From: Ochotona curzoniae | Taxonomy: Eukaryota > Chordata > Mammalia > Lagomorpha > Ochotonidae | DNA: 64,000 bases | Assembly: GCF_017591425.1 (NCBI RefSeq) | Contig: NW_024465885.1 | Location: forward strand, 43,085,001 to 43,149,000 | Direction: 5' to 3' | In this document: piece by piece, positions 44,301 to 55,910 of the stretch | Numbering within the stretch: the stretch's first letter is position 1 | Layout: each line of letters opens with the position of its first letter | Notes under the pieces: generated by a model | Database searches by the model: none | The model's input: the letters and a program-made list of their open reading frames with translations, nothing else | Told to the model about the DNA's origin: nothing | Program-made: the position numbers and the translations under genes

Positions 44301-45058
44301 CAGTAGTTCTTTGGGGACCTTGGCGGCTGTGTTTCACCCACCCAGGCGTGCACCTGGGTCCCGCCCGCCACGGCCCCTGCCCAGGGAAAAGTCAGCCGCG
44401 GGGAATTGCCCCTGCTGCTTTGTAAAAGCAGACTTCTGGCTAATTGTCTGCCCGGGTGCTCTGCTCTGGTTTACTGATAACACCAGCTTGGGCTTCTGCC
44501 AGGATGGATCAACCAGAAGAGGCAGCGGGGAGGGACCAGACAGTCAAGTTTCGGTCTGTATGACCTTGGACAAACCACCATCTTTCTGGGCTGATTGCTC
44601 CACTAAAGGGGGAGCGGGAAGTCGCCCGAATTAGAGAAATGGAAGTTGACAGTGCCAGCCCAGCCTCAGCCCGGCGACAACCTAGATGGCAAGAAGTGGC
44701 TGTAGGAGTACGGAAGGATGCTTCAGCAACACAGCGGGTGCCAGGAATGCTCGGCACCAGGTCAGACTCTTCCCTGCGACTCTAGGTCACCTGACCTCGA
44801 GGCAGTGGCTTGGCCTTCCGTGGGAAACGACTGTTTGTCCGCTAAATGTGCTGTGCCTGAGTCTGCCGCAGCAGAGGCTCACTTGCGCAGGGACTTTGCA
44901 CATGATCCCTCCCTCTGACCTCAGAGGCTGAGTCCTGCTTTAGGAGGGCACCATCTATCTGATCCCTCAGCCCCTCATCCTTAACCCCTCACCCTCTCCG
45001 TTGACCTTTAACCTTATCACCTGCCTGTGAGGATAGATTTTATCAACCCCCTTTACTA
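44301..45058. other. Intergenic, mostly unique sequence upstream of URB1
   Basis: No convincing gene. A decayed MIR-like piece (wording close to 'tgaccttggacaaa') is at about 44535-44610. Several short open frames on the plus strand start near the URB1 promoter, but none has a recognisable protein. A divergent non-coding transcript is possible but unproven. Confidence 0.4.
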
Positions 45059-45408
45059 TTTTTTTTAAGATTTATTTTTGTTTTAAAGATTTTTATTTCT
45101 TTATTTCTTTATTTAACTGGAAAATCAGATTTACAGACAGAAAAAAGAGGCACAGAGAAAAACCTGCTGTTTCACTTCCCAAGTGGCCACAATGGCCGGA
45201 GCTGAGTCAGTCCGAAGCCAGGAACCAGGAGCTTCTTCTGGGTCTCCTATGCAGCTACAGGACCTTGAGGCTTTGGACCATCCTCTGTTGCCCTCCCAGG
45301 CCACAAGCAGGGAGCTGGATGGGAAGGTGAAAGGTGCAAATCAGCGCCTACATGGGATGTCGGCATATGCAAGGTGAGGACTTTAGCCAAAAGTTACTAT
45401 GCTAGGCC
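45059..45408 (-). mobile_element. CSINE, full length
   Basis: A reverse copy with a duplicated T-rich end (two 'aagattt' blocks), ending 'gctaggcc'. Intergenic. Confidence 0.9.
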
Positions 45409-46039
45409 AATATTTATTTATTTTTATTTCCAAGGCAGATTTACAGAGAGAGAAGGAAAAACAGATCTTCTGCCTGCTGGTTCACTCCCCAATTGGTTAC
45501 AACAGCTGGAGCCAGGAGCTTTGTCCAGGTCTCCCATGTGAGAGGGGCTCAAGGGTTTGGGCCATCTTCCGCTGCTTTCCCAGGCAACTCAGCAAGGAGC
45601 CGGATCAGAAGTGGAGCAGCAAGACCAGTGCAGTAGCCTAGCACTAAAGTCCTTGCCTCCTATGCACTGGGATCCCATATGGGCGCCAGTTTGTATCCTG
45701 GCGGCACTGCTTCCCATCCAGCTCCCTGCTTGTGGCCTGGGAAAGCAGTTGAAGACGGCCCGAAGCCTTGGGACCCTGCATCCACGTGGGAGACCCAGAA
45801 GAAGCTCCTGGCTCCTGGCTTTAGATCAGTTCTGTTCTGGTTGTTGTGGCTACTTGGGAAATAAATCATTGGACAGAAGATCTTTCTCTTTGTCTCTCCT
45901 CTCTGTATATCTTTCCAAGAAAAATAAATAAATCTAAAAAAAAAAAAAAACAGGAGTGGCTAGGACTTGAACCAGCAAGCATTTTGAATGCCAGCACCCC
46001 AGGTAGACACTTAACCTACTATACCATGACTCAGGCTCC
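45409..46039 (-). mobile_element. CSINE split by a younger CSINE
   Basis: A reverse copy in two pieces, 45409-45620 and 45951-46039. The second piece resumes at 'taggacttgaaccagc' and ends 'accatgactcaggctcc'. The break is filled by a plus copy. Confidence 0.82.
45621..45950 (+). mobile_element. CSINE, full length, nested
   Basis: A plus copy with 15-A tail inserted in the preceding reverse element. Similar words near both ends (agtggagcagcaagac, agtggctaggac) suggest a diverged target duplication. Confidence 0.92.
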
Positions 46040-47194
46040 GTCAGACTTCTTTATTAAAATCTGTACTGCGTTATAGCACAAAGCAAAATTTGATCTTGCC
46101 TTTCCCTTGCCTAGAACACATACCATAGGACCCAATAAATGTATATTTTCAACTTTTAATTTCCTTTTTAATATTGTTTACATAGTTGAGAGTGCATGCA
46201 CATCTGGGCCTCCACTTGGGGTGGGGAAGGTAATCTGTGGAGGAAGGTGGGTGGGACAAATGTTGCGGTTTGTTTGTTTTTTCCTCCTGTGTCTGAAGGG
46301 AAGTAGGGGCAGAGGGCTGCTCCTTGCTGTCAAACTGTGTCAGCAACAAGGATTAGGGATGGCCGTTTATGATGCCTTGGAGACCCCAGTGTGGGGAAGA
46401 GTGCTCCGAGGGTGGTACTTGAATGGTTTTGATAGTTATGAGAAGTTGTTGGTTTTGCCACTCCAGGGTTAAAGTCTGCCTGAGGTCTGTTAGTTGACCA
46501 AGTGTTCCTCAGTGCAGCCACAGACCCAGCAACATGCTGCAAAGCTTGCCAGGAGAGTTGTCCAACCTGTTCTGCCTTCCACCCTCTGACAAGGCACTTT
46601 CTGTCCGCTGCAGGCCTAGATGAGCTGGCCGTCCTGTCCTCTGTGCGTCTGGGCCTGCTGTCCACTGCACAGGCATCAGCAACATCACAATGAGGAGGCC
46701 TAGCCCTGATGCATGCACTCTAAGATCAGATCACACATCCTGTAGTTTTTCAGGGAACTCAAAATGTATCTGTTTTGTGATTGACTATATAGATTTGATT
46801 ATGAATGAATAGATACATAGACCTGACCCTTGTGCTTGAGTTCTGTCAGTCTTAAAGGACTGGTGGATTCCTAGGACACTGTCCAACACCCTCCGGGTGC
46901 AGGTTTCTGAGTTGCTGAGCCCTTGAGCGAGCTCCTGGACATGGGGAACTGGTCCAGGGACATTTCTGACCCAGAGAGCCCCCCAGTTCATTGCTGGTGG
47001 CTACACTTCATGTTCACACCTGCAGGGTGTATTTCTTGTGCATCTCGGTCTACAAAGGTAAACCCAAGTTCTGGAGAGGAAGAAAGGACAGCTTCCGTCG
47101 AAGCTCCTACCGAGTTAGTGTTAACTGCCAAAGCAGACCCTGCTGATGCCCCAGGGAACTGGGTTTCGATAAGCAGATTGACTTCTCAAGTCCT
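46040..47194. other. Intergenic, unrecognised
   Basis: About 1.15 kb without a recognisable repeat or gene. Short open frames on both strands have no family resemblance that I can name. Confidence 0.4.
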
Positions 47195-47297
47195 AATTTA
47201 AGCCTGATCCAGCCCAACCATTCTGGACATCTGAAGAGTGAATCAACAGATCCCCCATCTCTTTCTCTTTCTACCTCTCAAATAAATAATAAAATAT
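47195..47297 (+). mobile_element. CSINE 3' fragment
   Basis: 'gatccagcccaaccattctg', 'gagtgaatcaacagatc', 'ctcaaataaataataaaa': only the last third is kept. Confidence 0.65.
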
Positions 47298-47438
47298 AAG
47301 GTGTCATGTAGACTACTTCAACATGTCAATCATAAGCTAGAAATATGAACCAATAGAGTTTGAACAAAAATTTGTTGGTGCTAATAAACACCATTCTATC
47401 TGCAAATCGGAATATATGTTCTTTATTTAAAACATTGA

Positions 47439-47778
47439 TTGGGCCTGGCACCATGACCTAGCAGCTAAAGTCCTTGCCTTGAACACATCAGGATCCCATA
47501 TGGGTGCTGGTTCTAATCCCAGCAGCCCCGCTTCCCATCCAGCTCCCTGATTGTGGTCTGGGAAAGCAGTTGAGGATGGCTCAAACCTTGGGACCCTGCA
47601 CCCACGTGGGAGACCTGGAAGAGTTCCTGGTTCCTGGCCTCGGATTGGTGCAGCACCGGCTGTTGCGGCCACTTGGGGAATGAATCATGGGATGGAAGAT
47701 ATTTCTCTCTGTCTCTCCTCATCTCTGTATATATCTGACTTTGCAATAAAAATAAATAAATCTTTAATAATAATAAAA
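47439..47778 (+). mobile_element. CSINE, full length
   Basis: 'gggcctggcaccatgaccta' head and a tail of ATAATAATA. Flanked by related words 'aaaacattgatt' and 'aaaacattactcgatt'. Confidence 0.92.
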
Positions 47779-47812
47779 CATTACTCGATTGATTAATAGG
47801 TTTGCTTACTGA

Positions 47813-48149
47813 TTTTTTTTTAAAGATTCATTTATTTTTGTTGAAAAGTCAAATCTGCAGAGTGAAGGAGAGACAAAGAAAGATCCTCTGTCCACTGATT
47901 CATTCCCCAGGTGGCTGCAATGGCCGGAGCTGAGCCAATCCAAAGCCAAGAGCCAGGAATTTCTTCCAGGTCTCCTATGCAGCTGCAGGGTCCCAAGGCC
48001 CTGGGCTGTCCTCTATTGCCCCCCACCCCCAAGCCACAAGCAGGGAGCTAGATGAGAAGTGGAGCAGCTGGGATATGAACCGGTGCCCATATGGGATCCC
48101 AACGCCTGCAAGCAGGGATTTTAGCCACTAGGCTACCATGCTAGGCCCC
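47813..48149 (-). mobile_element. CSINE, full length, with target-site duplication
   Basis: Flanked by 'ttgcttactga' on both sides (47802-47812 and 48150-48160). A reverse copy ending 'ccatgctaggcccc'. It sits at the T-rich end of the older copy that follows. Confidence 0.93.
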
Positions 48150-48160
48150 TTGCTTACTGA

Positions 48161-48462
48161 TTTGTTTGAAGATCAGAACTAGGAGACACAGAGGGAGAGG
48201 GAGAAAATATCTTCTGTTCACTAATTCATTCCCCAAACGGCCACAACAACCAATCCTGGTGAGCCAGGCTAAGACAGGAGCCAAGAATTTCTGGGTCCCC
48301 ATTGTGAATAGCCCAGAGTCCAGCGCCATCTCTCACTGCCTCCCCAGATGCATCAGCAGGGAGCTGGATTGAAAATGGAGCAACTGGGACTGGAAATCGT
48401 ACCTGTATGGGATGTTACATCACAGGTGCCCTTTAAATCTGCTATGCTACATTCCTGACCCC
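48161..48462 (-). mobile_element. CSINE, old
   Basis: A reverse copy: 'tttgtttgaagatcagaact', 'cagcagggagctggattg', ending 'ctacattcctgacccc'. Confidence 0.8.
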
Positions 48463-48620
48463 AAAGTATATATTATTTTTAAGCAAACAAGGAATAGTCA
48501 TAACAGATGACCATGATCTAAGCCCATAGTTGGCCTGGACAAGCCCCAGAAAATCAGCACTATACAGACATGTTCTCTGATCAAGCAATAAAATTAGACA
48601 GTGGTAATAGTAGAATGAGG

Positions 48621-48917
48621 GTTTTTTGTTTTTTTAAAAGATTTACTTTTTATTTGAAAAGCAGAGTTAAAGAGAAAAGGAGCGAGAGAAAACTTTCATG
48701 TAGTGGCTCGTTACCACAATGACCACAGTGACCAGAGCTAATAATCTGGAGCTTCTTCCATATCTCCCACGTGGGTGCAGAGACCCAAGAACATGAGCCC
48801 CCTGCTGCTTTCCCAGGCCATTAGCAGGGAGCTGCACAGCAAGAGGAGCAACTGGAAACTCGAACCAGTGCTGGCACAAGAGCTGGAGAGCAAGCCTGCT
48901 ATGCCGTGCACCAGCCC
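48621..48917 (-). mobile_element. CSINE, older subtype
   Basis: A reverse copy with T-rich start, 'aagcagagttaaagagaaaa' and end 'gccgtgcaccagccc'. Confidence 0.85.
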
Positions 48918-48959
48918 TAAGATTGCTTTTTTGAATCCCATACATCTAAGAGGAATGGA

Positions 48960-49560
48960 GTAGAGGGAATTTTTACTAAATATTCCTTTGAAAACATTAA
49001 AGAAGTTATGAAAGACTTAGAATGTGACGAACATTTTATTTGCAAAATCTGAACATAATATGCTTAGAGAAAATTTGATTGCTTTATATATCTTTCTCAG
49101 AAAGCAAAATGAACTGAAAACATATGAGCTAACCATAAGATGTTCAAATCAGGAAATCAGAAAAAGTGCAGTTACCTATACAAGTAAGAAGGAAAAGCAA
49201 AGATCAGAATAGAAATCAATTATAGAAGAATGCAAAAACGATCAAAGAATGTTCACAAGCCGAAAGCTGATTTGCTTTGATTTTAGCGTGCTATGGACAA
49301 AGCTACAGGACAAAACTGGGAAGATCAAAGGAAAGGTTTTGGAAGATGCTCCAACATGCCTTCCTTATTTGAAAGGAAATTTGTACACAAAACAGATTTT
49401 AAAACAGTAATACTGTAAACAATTGCTCATTCAAAACCTTGAAATTACTTTTCTGTCGAAGGATGAAAATTCCCCCAAAGTGGCGCAAAAGGCACTAGAA
49501 TATCTGAATACATCAATGACTACTGAAGAAAAAGATAAACTCATCAAGATAGTTCCTTTT
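48960..49560 (+). mobile_element. Possible decayed LINE ORF2 debris
   Basis: An A-rich stretch whose plus-strand translation near 49060-49210 (ENLIALYIFLRKQNELKTYE) recalls the L1 ORF2 region between endonuclease and reverse transcriptase. A stop and frame changes follow. The second half (49260-49560) is unrecognised. Could be another retropseudogene. Confidence 0.35.
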
Positions 49561-49597
49561 TAAGCACATATAATGGTCGCCTAAAAAATATAAAACC

Positions 49598-49904
49598 CTG
49601 ACCCAGCGCATTAGCCTAGTGCTTAAAGTCCTCACCTTGTATGCGCCAGGATCCCATATGGGCGCTGGTTCTAATCCCAGCAGCCCCGCTTCCCATCCAG
49701 CTCCCTCATTGTGGCCTGGGAAAGTAGTTGAGGACAGCCCAAAGCCTTTGTATCCTGCACCCTGTGAGAGGCCTGGAAAAGGCTTCGGGCTCCTGGCTTC
49801 AGACTGGCTTGGCTCCGCTGTTATAGCCACTTAAGGAGTGTATCAGTGGATAGAAGATCTTCATCTCTGTCTCTCCTCCTCTCTGTATCCATCTCCCTAA
49901 AAAG
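49598..49904 (+). mobile_element. CSINE, full length
   Basis: 'gacccagcgcattagcctag' head. The tail is short and lacks the usual AATAAA run. Confidence 0.88.
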
Positions 49905-50269
49905 TGTGAGGAAGACGTGAAATATAGCCTATCAGGATCAAATCTGGTAACTCATAGACAACAGACTTGAGTCGGCACTAGACAATAGTAAAGCTACACA
50001 GGCATAAGGTGGGGGCGGGGATCAAGAGCGACCCTGAAAGCCTCTTAACAGGAGGTCGTGTGTATGGAGCAGAGGGGAGACCCCAGAGTGGAGCGGGTGG
50101 ACAGGAGGAGGTTCGTATCCCAACCCTGAAGACTCCCAGATCCTCACCAAGGACCATCAGTACGGACACCAAGGATACATCCCAACTGCCAAGGAGACCA
50201 CGGGGAATAGGAGTGCCAAGAACTCTGAGATCACCCACCCCCATCTAGAGCCTCCACAGGGGATGAAAG

Positions 50270-51205
50270 AAGTCCAAACTCTGCTGTGCAGAAACCAGCG
50301 TCATCGGAATGACAACCAGGAACCCTGAGCGGTCTGCAGAAACAGAAGAATAATAAGCTTCCTTCAGGACTAGGGAGGCGAGCTTTCTCTGGTCCTTGCC
50401 TAGCTCTGGCTCTGGGTCCCCACCCTCTCTCGTGATGACCATTAGGATCACTCCAGAAACCCCTCAAAACAAACAAACATACAAACAAAAAAACCTAGAA
50501 CGGACAGACAACAACAAGGAAAGCTTAGAATCAGACATGAAAGGGTCGGCGTGGATTCACTTATACCTCACTAGGTGGGACACAAACATTAGTTATGCCT
50601 TGCTGGGGTATTGGGGATTTCTCTGCACACCCCTCCCAAAAAAAAAATGTTCTGTACCTAAACTGATGACACATGTCTTGCTAGAGTTACAAGCCAGTTA
50701 CAAGCCATCCGAAAAACAATTAAGTTCAGCAAAATCATGCTTCAACACTATAAACAGCTAAATACTAAAATAAAAATAAACGAGACATCTGAATAGTAAT
50801 CTATAGCCATTTTGAGGTGTATGGAACTGGTTGAATATAAACCAAAAATTGAAATGTCTGTGAAGAAGTCACAGGATGTAGTTAAAAACCTGCATTTTCC
50901 TATTAACATATTGTTAATCAATGCCACAAGGTTGTAAATGGTTGTTGATGTTATGTTGGGGCTTTTAATTGATTGGGATGATACTTTGCCGGCTTTACCT
51001 TCAGACCAGAGATGGTCTCACCAAGAAATCGTTGAACTCACTAGGATAATAAGACGCTGGACTTTATGCTTGGTAAATACTTCTAATGAAAGAACCTCAA
51101 CTGAATTTGAACTGTGGTAGCACAGCAAGGTGGAGAAATTATGTGACACTGTGTCACATAATGCAATGCAATTAATAAAAAAAAAGAAAGAAAGAAAGAA
51201 ACAGA
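50270..51205 (+). mobile_element. L1 3' UTR end
   Basis: Same order of blocks as 22590-23502 (ccaccctctctcg, acaaggaaagcttagaa, cactaggtgggacacaaa, ttcagaccagagatggtctc). It ends with an A-tail grown into (GAAA)n. Sequence from about 49985 may belong to the same element. Confidence 0.78.
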
Positions 51206-51287
51206 AAACCCTTACCTAGTTCAGTGTGTCCCCCAAAACAGAGAGTGAGGAAGGCATTCCAGGACTTTTCATATCAGGCTAATATAA

Positions 51288-51580
51288 TCCTAAACACAAA
51301 GAGAAGGAGAGACCCAGAGAAAGACCTTCCATCCACTGATTCACTCCCCACATGACCACAATGGCTGGAGCTGAGACACTCTGAAGCCAGGAGCCAGGAG
51401 TATCTTCCAGGTTTCCCACACAGGAATAGAGCCCCAAGGCTTTGGGCCATCCTTTATTGCTTTCCCAGGCCACAGGCAGGGATCTGAATGGGAAGTGAAG
51501 CAGCAAGAATACAAACCAGCGCCCATATGGGATCCCCATGTTTACAAGGTGAGGAATTGGCCATTGAGCACTGGGCCATG
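51288..51580 (-). mobile_element. CSINE
   Basis: A reverse copy lacking the T-rich tip, from 'gaaggagagacccagagaaa' to 'gcactgggccatg'. Confidence 0.85.
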
Positions 51581-52440
51581 AACATGGCAATTTTTATGAA
51601 AAACATGGCCCCCTTCCCAAAAAAATCCACAAAAACTACCTGACAAAGTGAGTGAGGCTACATCACTGATTATCTAGTCTGCTCTTCCCTGTTCTAACCA
51701 AATTCCACTGACTGAGGAAATTGATGACCAGTTTGGGAGCCAGCATGCTGTCAGGGACTCCTTGCTGCACCTTAACTGGCATCCCAGTTGGATCTCTTCC
51801 TCTTCCAGTAAAGCTATCACAGGGTTCCCTCTTTGTTAGCCTCATCTCATCCTAATCACCCCCAAGTATCATTAGCCTGTTTATTGGGTGCCTACAGTTT
51901 CCAACATGAACTTCAGAGGATGCATTCAAACCATCACACCAGGTATTTTGGACCCACAGATGTGCTGTGACAAGGATACATGGTCTCTATCTCTACTGTT
52001 CCCAGTTATGTGACAACACATCAGGCAAACCTAAATGAATGCACAGTTTCAAAGCTACATGAGCTGAAGTATCTCATGACCTTAAAACTGTCAGGGTCAT
52101 GAAAATAAGGAAAGCCTGAGAAGTATTCTAGACCCAGGGGGACTGGGGAGCCATAACAACTAAACGCACCATGAGGTCCTGGCCTGGATCCTGGAACAGA
52201 AAAAGATCACCAGGGGAAAGCTGGCGAGGCACAGCTTGGTTAACAGTCACGTCCCAGTGCTGGTTTCTTTGTTTTAGCAAATGGGCCATAGAACCACAAA
52301 GAATGAACATGTCAGAGGAAACAGGGTCTCTCGCTCTTCATTGTTTCTGTAGATCGAGGATTATTCTAAAAGTCAACCATGTTGTCAAAACACAGACCTA
52401 TGCATGGGTGGGGACTTCTATTTATTCTGGTTTTTAAAAC
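51581..52440. other. Intergenic, unrecognised
   Basis: No gene or clear repeat. Some A/T-rich wording suggests old transposon debris. Confidence 0.35.
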
Positions 52441-52575
52441 AGCTTTGTTGAGATGTGATTGATACACAATAATGCATTCAAACTTAAATGTTTGTACCGT
52501 ACCCTGTGGAACCCTTAGCGTAACCAAGGTAACAGACAAATCCATCACCTTCCCAAAGTTGGTTTGTAGCGCTTT
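52440..52575 (+). mobile_element. Old L1 (L1M-type) 3' end
   Basis: 'cagctttgttgagatgtgat', 'gatacacaataatgcattca', 'acagacaaatccatcacct' in the order of ancient L1 3' ends. Confidence 0.6.
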
Positions 52576-52675
52576 GTGTCTTTGTGGTGCTGTTTTGGAG
52601 TTGCTTTTGTTTACTGGTGGCAAGAACAGTTGCCTGAGAAATATCCTTTTACCCAATTATTAGGGGCCTAATATA

Positions 52676-52798
52676 CAGTGCTGCACTATATATTAAATAT
52701 CTAGTAATATGCTAATATATGCTAATACATACTGTATATACTCTGAATATACCTAATACACTGTGCAATATACAGTATATATATATACACAGTGCTGC
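52676..52798. repeat. AT-rich, partly palindromic tract between direct repeats
   Basis: Repeated TATA/ATATAC/AATATGC words, ending in (TA)n. Bounded by the 11-bp direct repeat CAGTGCTGCAC at 52676-52686 and 52788-52798. Confidence 0.75.
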
Positions 52799-53008
52799 AC
52801 AGGAGAGCTCCTCTTCCAATCTAGCTCCCTGGTAATACACCTAGGAAAGCAGTGGAGGATGGCCCAAGTCCTTGAGACCCTGCACCCGTGTGGAAGACCC
52901 TGAAGAAGCTCCTGGCTTCAGATCTGCCCAGATCCAGCTACTGGGGCCATTTGGGGAGTGAGCCAGTGTATGGAAGATCTCTTTCTCCCTCTCCTTCTGT
53001 GTTTCTCC
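52795..53008 (+). mobile_element. CSINE without head
   Basis: Starts at 'ctcctcttccaatctagctc' and stops at 'ttctgtgtttctcc', where a reverse CSINE begins. Its tail is missing. Confidence 0.8.
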
Positions 53009-53311
53009 TTAAAGATTTGTTTATTGTTATTGGACAGGCAGATTTACAGAGAGAGAGACAGAAAGATCTTCCATCAGCTGGTTTACTCCCCAAGTGGCTG
53101 CAATGGTTGGCTGAACCGATCTGAAGCCAGGAGCCAGGAGCTTCTTCTGGGTCTCCCATGCAGGTGCAAGGTCCCAAGGCTTTGGGCTGTCCTCAGGCCA
53201 CAGCAAAGAACTGGATGGGAAGTGGAGCAGCTGGGATATGAACCAGTGTCTATATGGGATCCAGGCAGATGCAAGGTGAGGATTTAGCCACCAGGCTATC
53301 ACTCCAGACCC
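53009..53311 (-). mobile_element. CSINE
   Basis: A reverse copy from 'aaagatttgtttattgttat' to 'atcactccagaccc'. Together with the plus copy before it, it makes an inverted pair. Confidence 0.88.
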
Positions 53312-53609
53312 ATGATTAAGTCTTAAAAAAAAATGGATCCTGACTCAAGCTACTAACTTACAGATATTATAAGTGAAATAAGCAGTTATCAGAGGCAAGT
53401 ACTGTGTAAGTTCAGTACATAAGGCACCTATGCTGCCCAAATTCAGAGGAAGAGAGAGAAAGAAGAGGCGAAGTGTGGGGAGGTATGGGGTGGTGCTGTT
53501 TAAGTTCAAGAGTTTGCCACGTGGGGACAAGAACAATAGAACAGTGTTCTGGAATGTTCTGGCATGCAGATATACTCAATGGATCCTGCAAATGGCTGGG
53601 ATGGCATGT

Positions 53610-53937
53610 CTTTTTTTTTTTTTTTTTTGATTTATTCATTATTCATTGGAAAGTCAGAGACCTACAGAGAGAAGGAGAGACAGAGATTAAGATCCTTCAT
53701 CTGCTGGTCCACTTTCCAATTGCCTCAATGGCCAGTACTGAGCTGATCCGAAGCCAGGAGCTTCCGGGTCTCCCACTTGGGTGCAGGGTCCCAAGGCTTT
53801 GGGCTATCCTCTACTTCCCAGGCCACAAGCAGGCAGCTAGATAGGAAGTGGAGTAGCTGGGACACGAACCAGTGCCCATATAGGATTCTGGCATCTGCAC
53901 AGTGAGGAAATAGCCACTAGGCTAAAGCATGTGGCCC
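53610..53937 (-). mobile_element. CSINE, full length
   Basis: A reverse copy with a 19-T start and end 'aagcatgtggccc'. 'ctgggatgg' occurs just before (53596-53604) and just after (53937-53945), probably the target duplication. Confidence 0.9.
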
Positions 53938-53999
53938 TGGGATGGGGTATTCTACCTTAGGAAGATTTTCACCACAGTTTAAAACCCATATTCTTAAAG

Positions 54000-55576
54000 G
54001 CTGTACCAACCTGCAGCTCCACCAGGAGTGGAGTAGGGTTCCCTTTTCCCCACATCCTTGCCAACAAGTGTCGTTGGTGTTCTTTTTTATGTGTGCCAAT
54101 CTTACTGGTGTTAGGTGGTACCTCATCGATGTCTTAATTTGGATTTCCCTTATTGCCAGGGAACTGGAGCATTTTTTCATATGTTTGTTTGCCATTTGGG
54201 CTTGTTCCTTTGTGAAATGTTTGCCCATTTCCCGTGCCTATTTCTTGAGTGCCTTGTTTGTTTTAGTTTTTTGGTTGTTTTGGAGTTCTTTGTATATTCT
54301 GGAGATTAGCCCACTATCTCCTACATAGTGCGCGAAGATCTTCTCCCACTCTGTAGGTTGCTTTTTTACTTTGTTGATTGTTTCCCTTGCTGTACAGAAG
54401 CTTCTTAGTTTGATGAGGTCCCATTTGTTTATTCTGTTCTTAACTGCTATTGCTTTTGGCGTCCTTCTTAAAAAGTCAGGACCTACTCCTAGGTCTTGCA
54501 GGGTATTTCCAATATTTTCTTGCAAGAGTTTGAAGGTTTCTGGATGTAGGTTTAGGTCTTTTATCCATGTAGATTGGATCTTAGTGTATGGTGATAGGTG
54601 TGGTTCTATCTTTTTGTGTCTGCAAGCTATCAGCCAGTTGTCCCAACAACATTTACTGAAGAGGCCTTCCCATTTGCTTGGACTGTTGTTGGTCTTTTTG
54701 TCAAAGATTAATTGGCTGTATCTGTGTGGAATTCCTTTTGGTGCTTCTATTCTAACAACTCAAAATCTGCATACCATATGACCCAGCAATAGCACTCCTA
54801 GGAATATATCCAAAACACCTGTTTCACGACAAACCAACACGCATCCCTATGTTCATAGTAGCACAATCAGTAATTGCAAAAACATGGAAGCAACCGAAAT
54901 GCCCATCAGCAGAAGATTGGATAAGAAAGCTTTGGTTCATCTACTCCATGGAATACTACTCAGCTATTAAAAAAAAAAACAAAATGCAGTTCTTTGTGGC
55001 TAAATGGGCCCAACTGGAAAGTATAATGCTAAGGGAAATGAGCGAATCCCAAAAGGTTAGATACCACATGTTTGCCTTGATTTAACCTGTAATTTTTGTT
55101 TGGTTGTTACTTTTTGAACCTGTCATTGATACTGTCTCAACCCAGGTGTTTTGAAGAATTGAACTTGCATTATTTTTAACATATTGCTTACTCAATACTA
55201 TGTCAATTAATTCCATAACATTGTATATTGATGCTGATGTTTTGTTGGGGCTTTTAACTGACCGGAACTTTACTCTGTTAGCTCTACCTTCAGACCAGAG
55301 AAGGTCTCCCCAAGAAGCCACTGAACCTATCTGGACAATAAGATGCTGGACTTTATGCTAGGTATATGCTTGCAATGAAGGAATCTCAACTGAACTTGAA
55401 CTGTGTTTATGCAGCAAGGTGGAGGAATCCACCATGAGGGGGAGGGTTGTGAGAGGGGTGGGGGGAATCCTAGTGCCCATAAAACTGTATCACATAATAC
55501 AATGTTAATAACAATTAAAACAAATAAATAAAACTTAAAAATAATAATAATAAAAATAAAGCTTTAAGTAAAAAAA
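54000..55576 (+). mobile_element. L1 with 5' inversion (twin priming)
   Basis: From 54000 to about 54760 the L1 ORF2 sequence reads on the minus strand (words [39 protein letters not shown]). From about 54762 it reads on the plus strand (PYDPAIALLGIYPK, IAKTWKQPKCPSAEDWI, YSMEYYSAIKK), through the ORF2 stop near 55082, the 3' UTR and an A-rich tail. The inverted part stops at LVQPL and the direct part resumes about a dozen codons later. Flanking repeats 'aaaacccatattctt' (53981-53995, 55577-55591) are the target duplication. Dead copy: 5' truncated, ORFs broken. Confidence 0.9.
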
Positions 55577-55789
55577 AAAACCCATATTCTTGAAGTTCTT
55601 GAGCAACTCACCACTAAGAAGACATAAAAGTCTCACCTACAGAGGGCGCCATTGGCAATGCCTCCTGCACTTCCCAGGTTGGTGTGCGGGAGTCGCCTGA
55701 TCCCAGGCTTCTCTGGTATCTCCCACTAGGACACTAGGGTGGGTGCACAGGGGTTGTGGGGAGGGGAGGAGGAATCGTGGCCCAGTTTC

Positions 55790-55910
55790 ATGAGATGAGA
55801 AGTTACAAAGACGCATGTTGCAGGGATTTGCACATGCACTGAATTCTAAACTGTACTTAAAAAGAGTACACTTTATGTTAAGTGAATTGTACCACAATGA
55901 AAATAATTTC
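55790..55910 (+). mobile_element. Old L1 3' tip
   Basis: 'cactttatgttaagtgaatt', 'gtaccacaatgaaaata', the typical end of ancient L1s. The sequence before it (55620-55790) is unrecognised. Confidence 0.45.

Noticed and set aside
53917..55085. Intact L1 reverse-transcriptase gene
   Set aside because: Only the C-terminal part of ORF2 is present, and it is split by an inversion; ORF1 and the catalytic core are absent.
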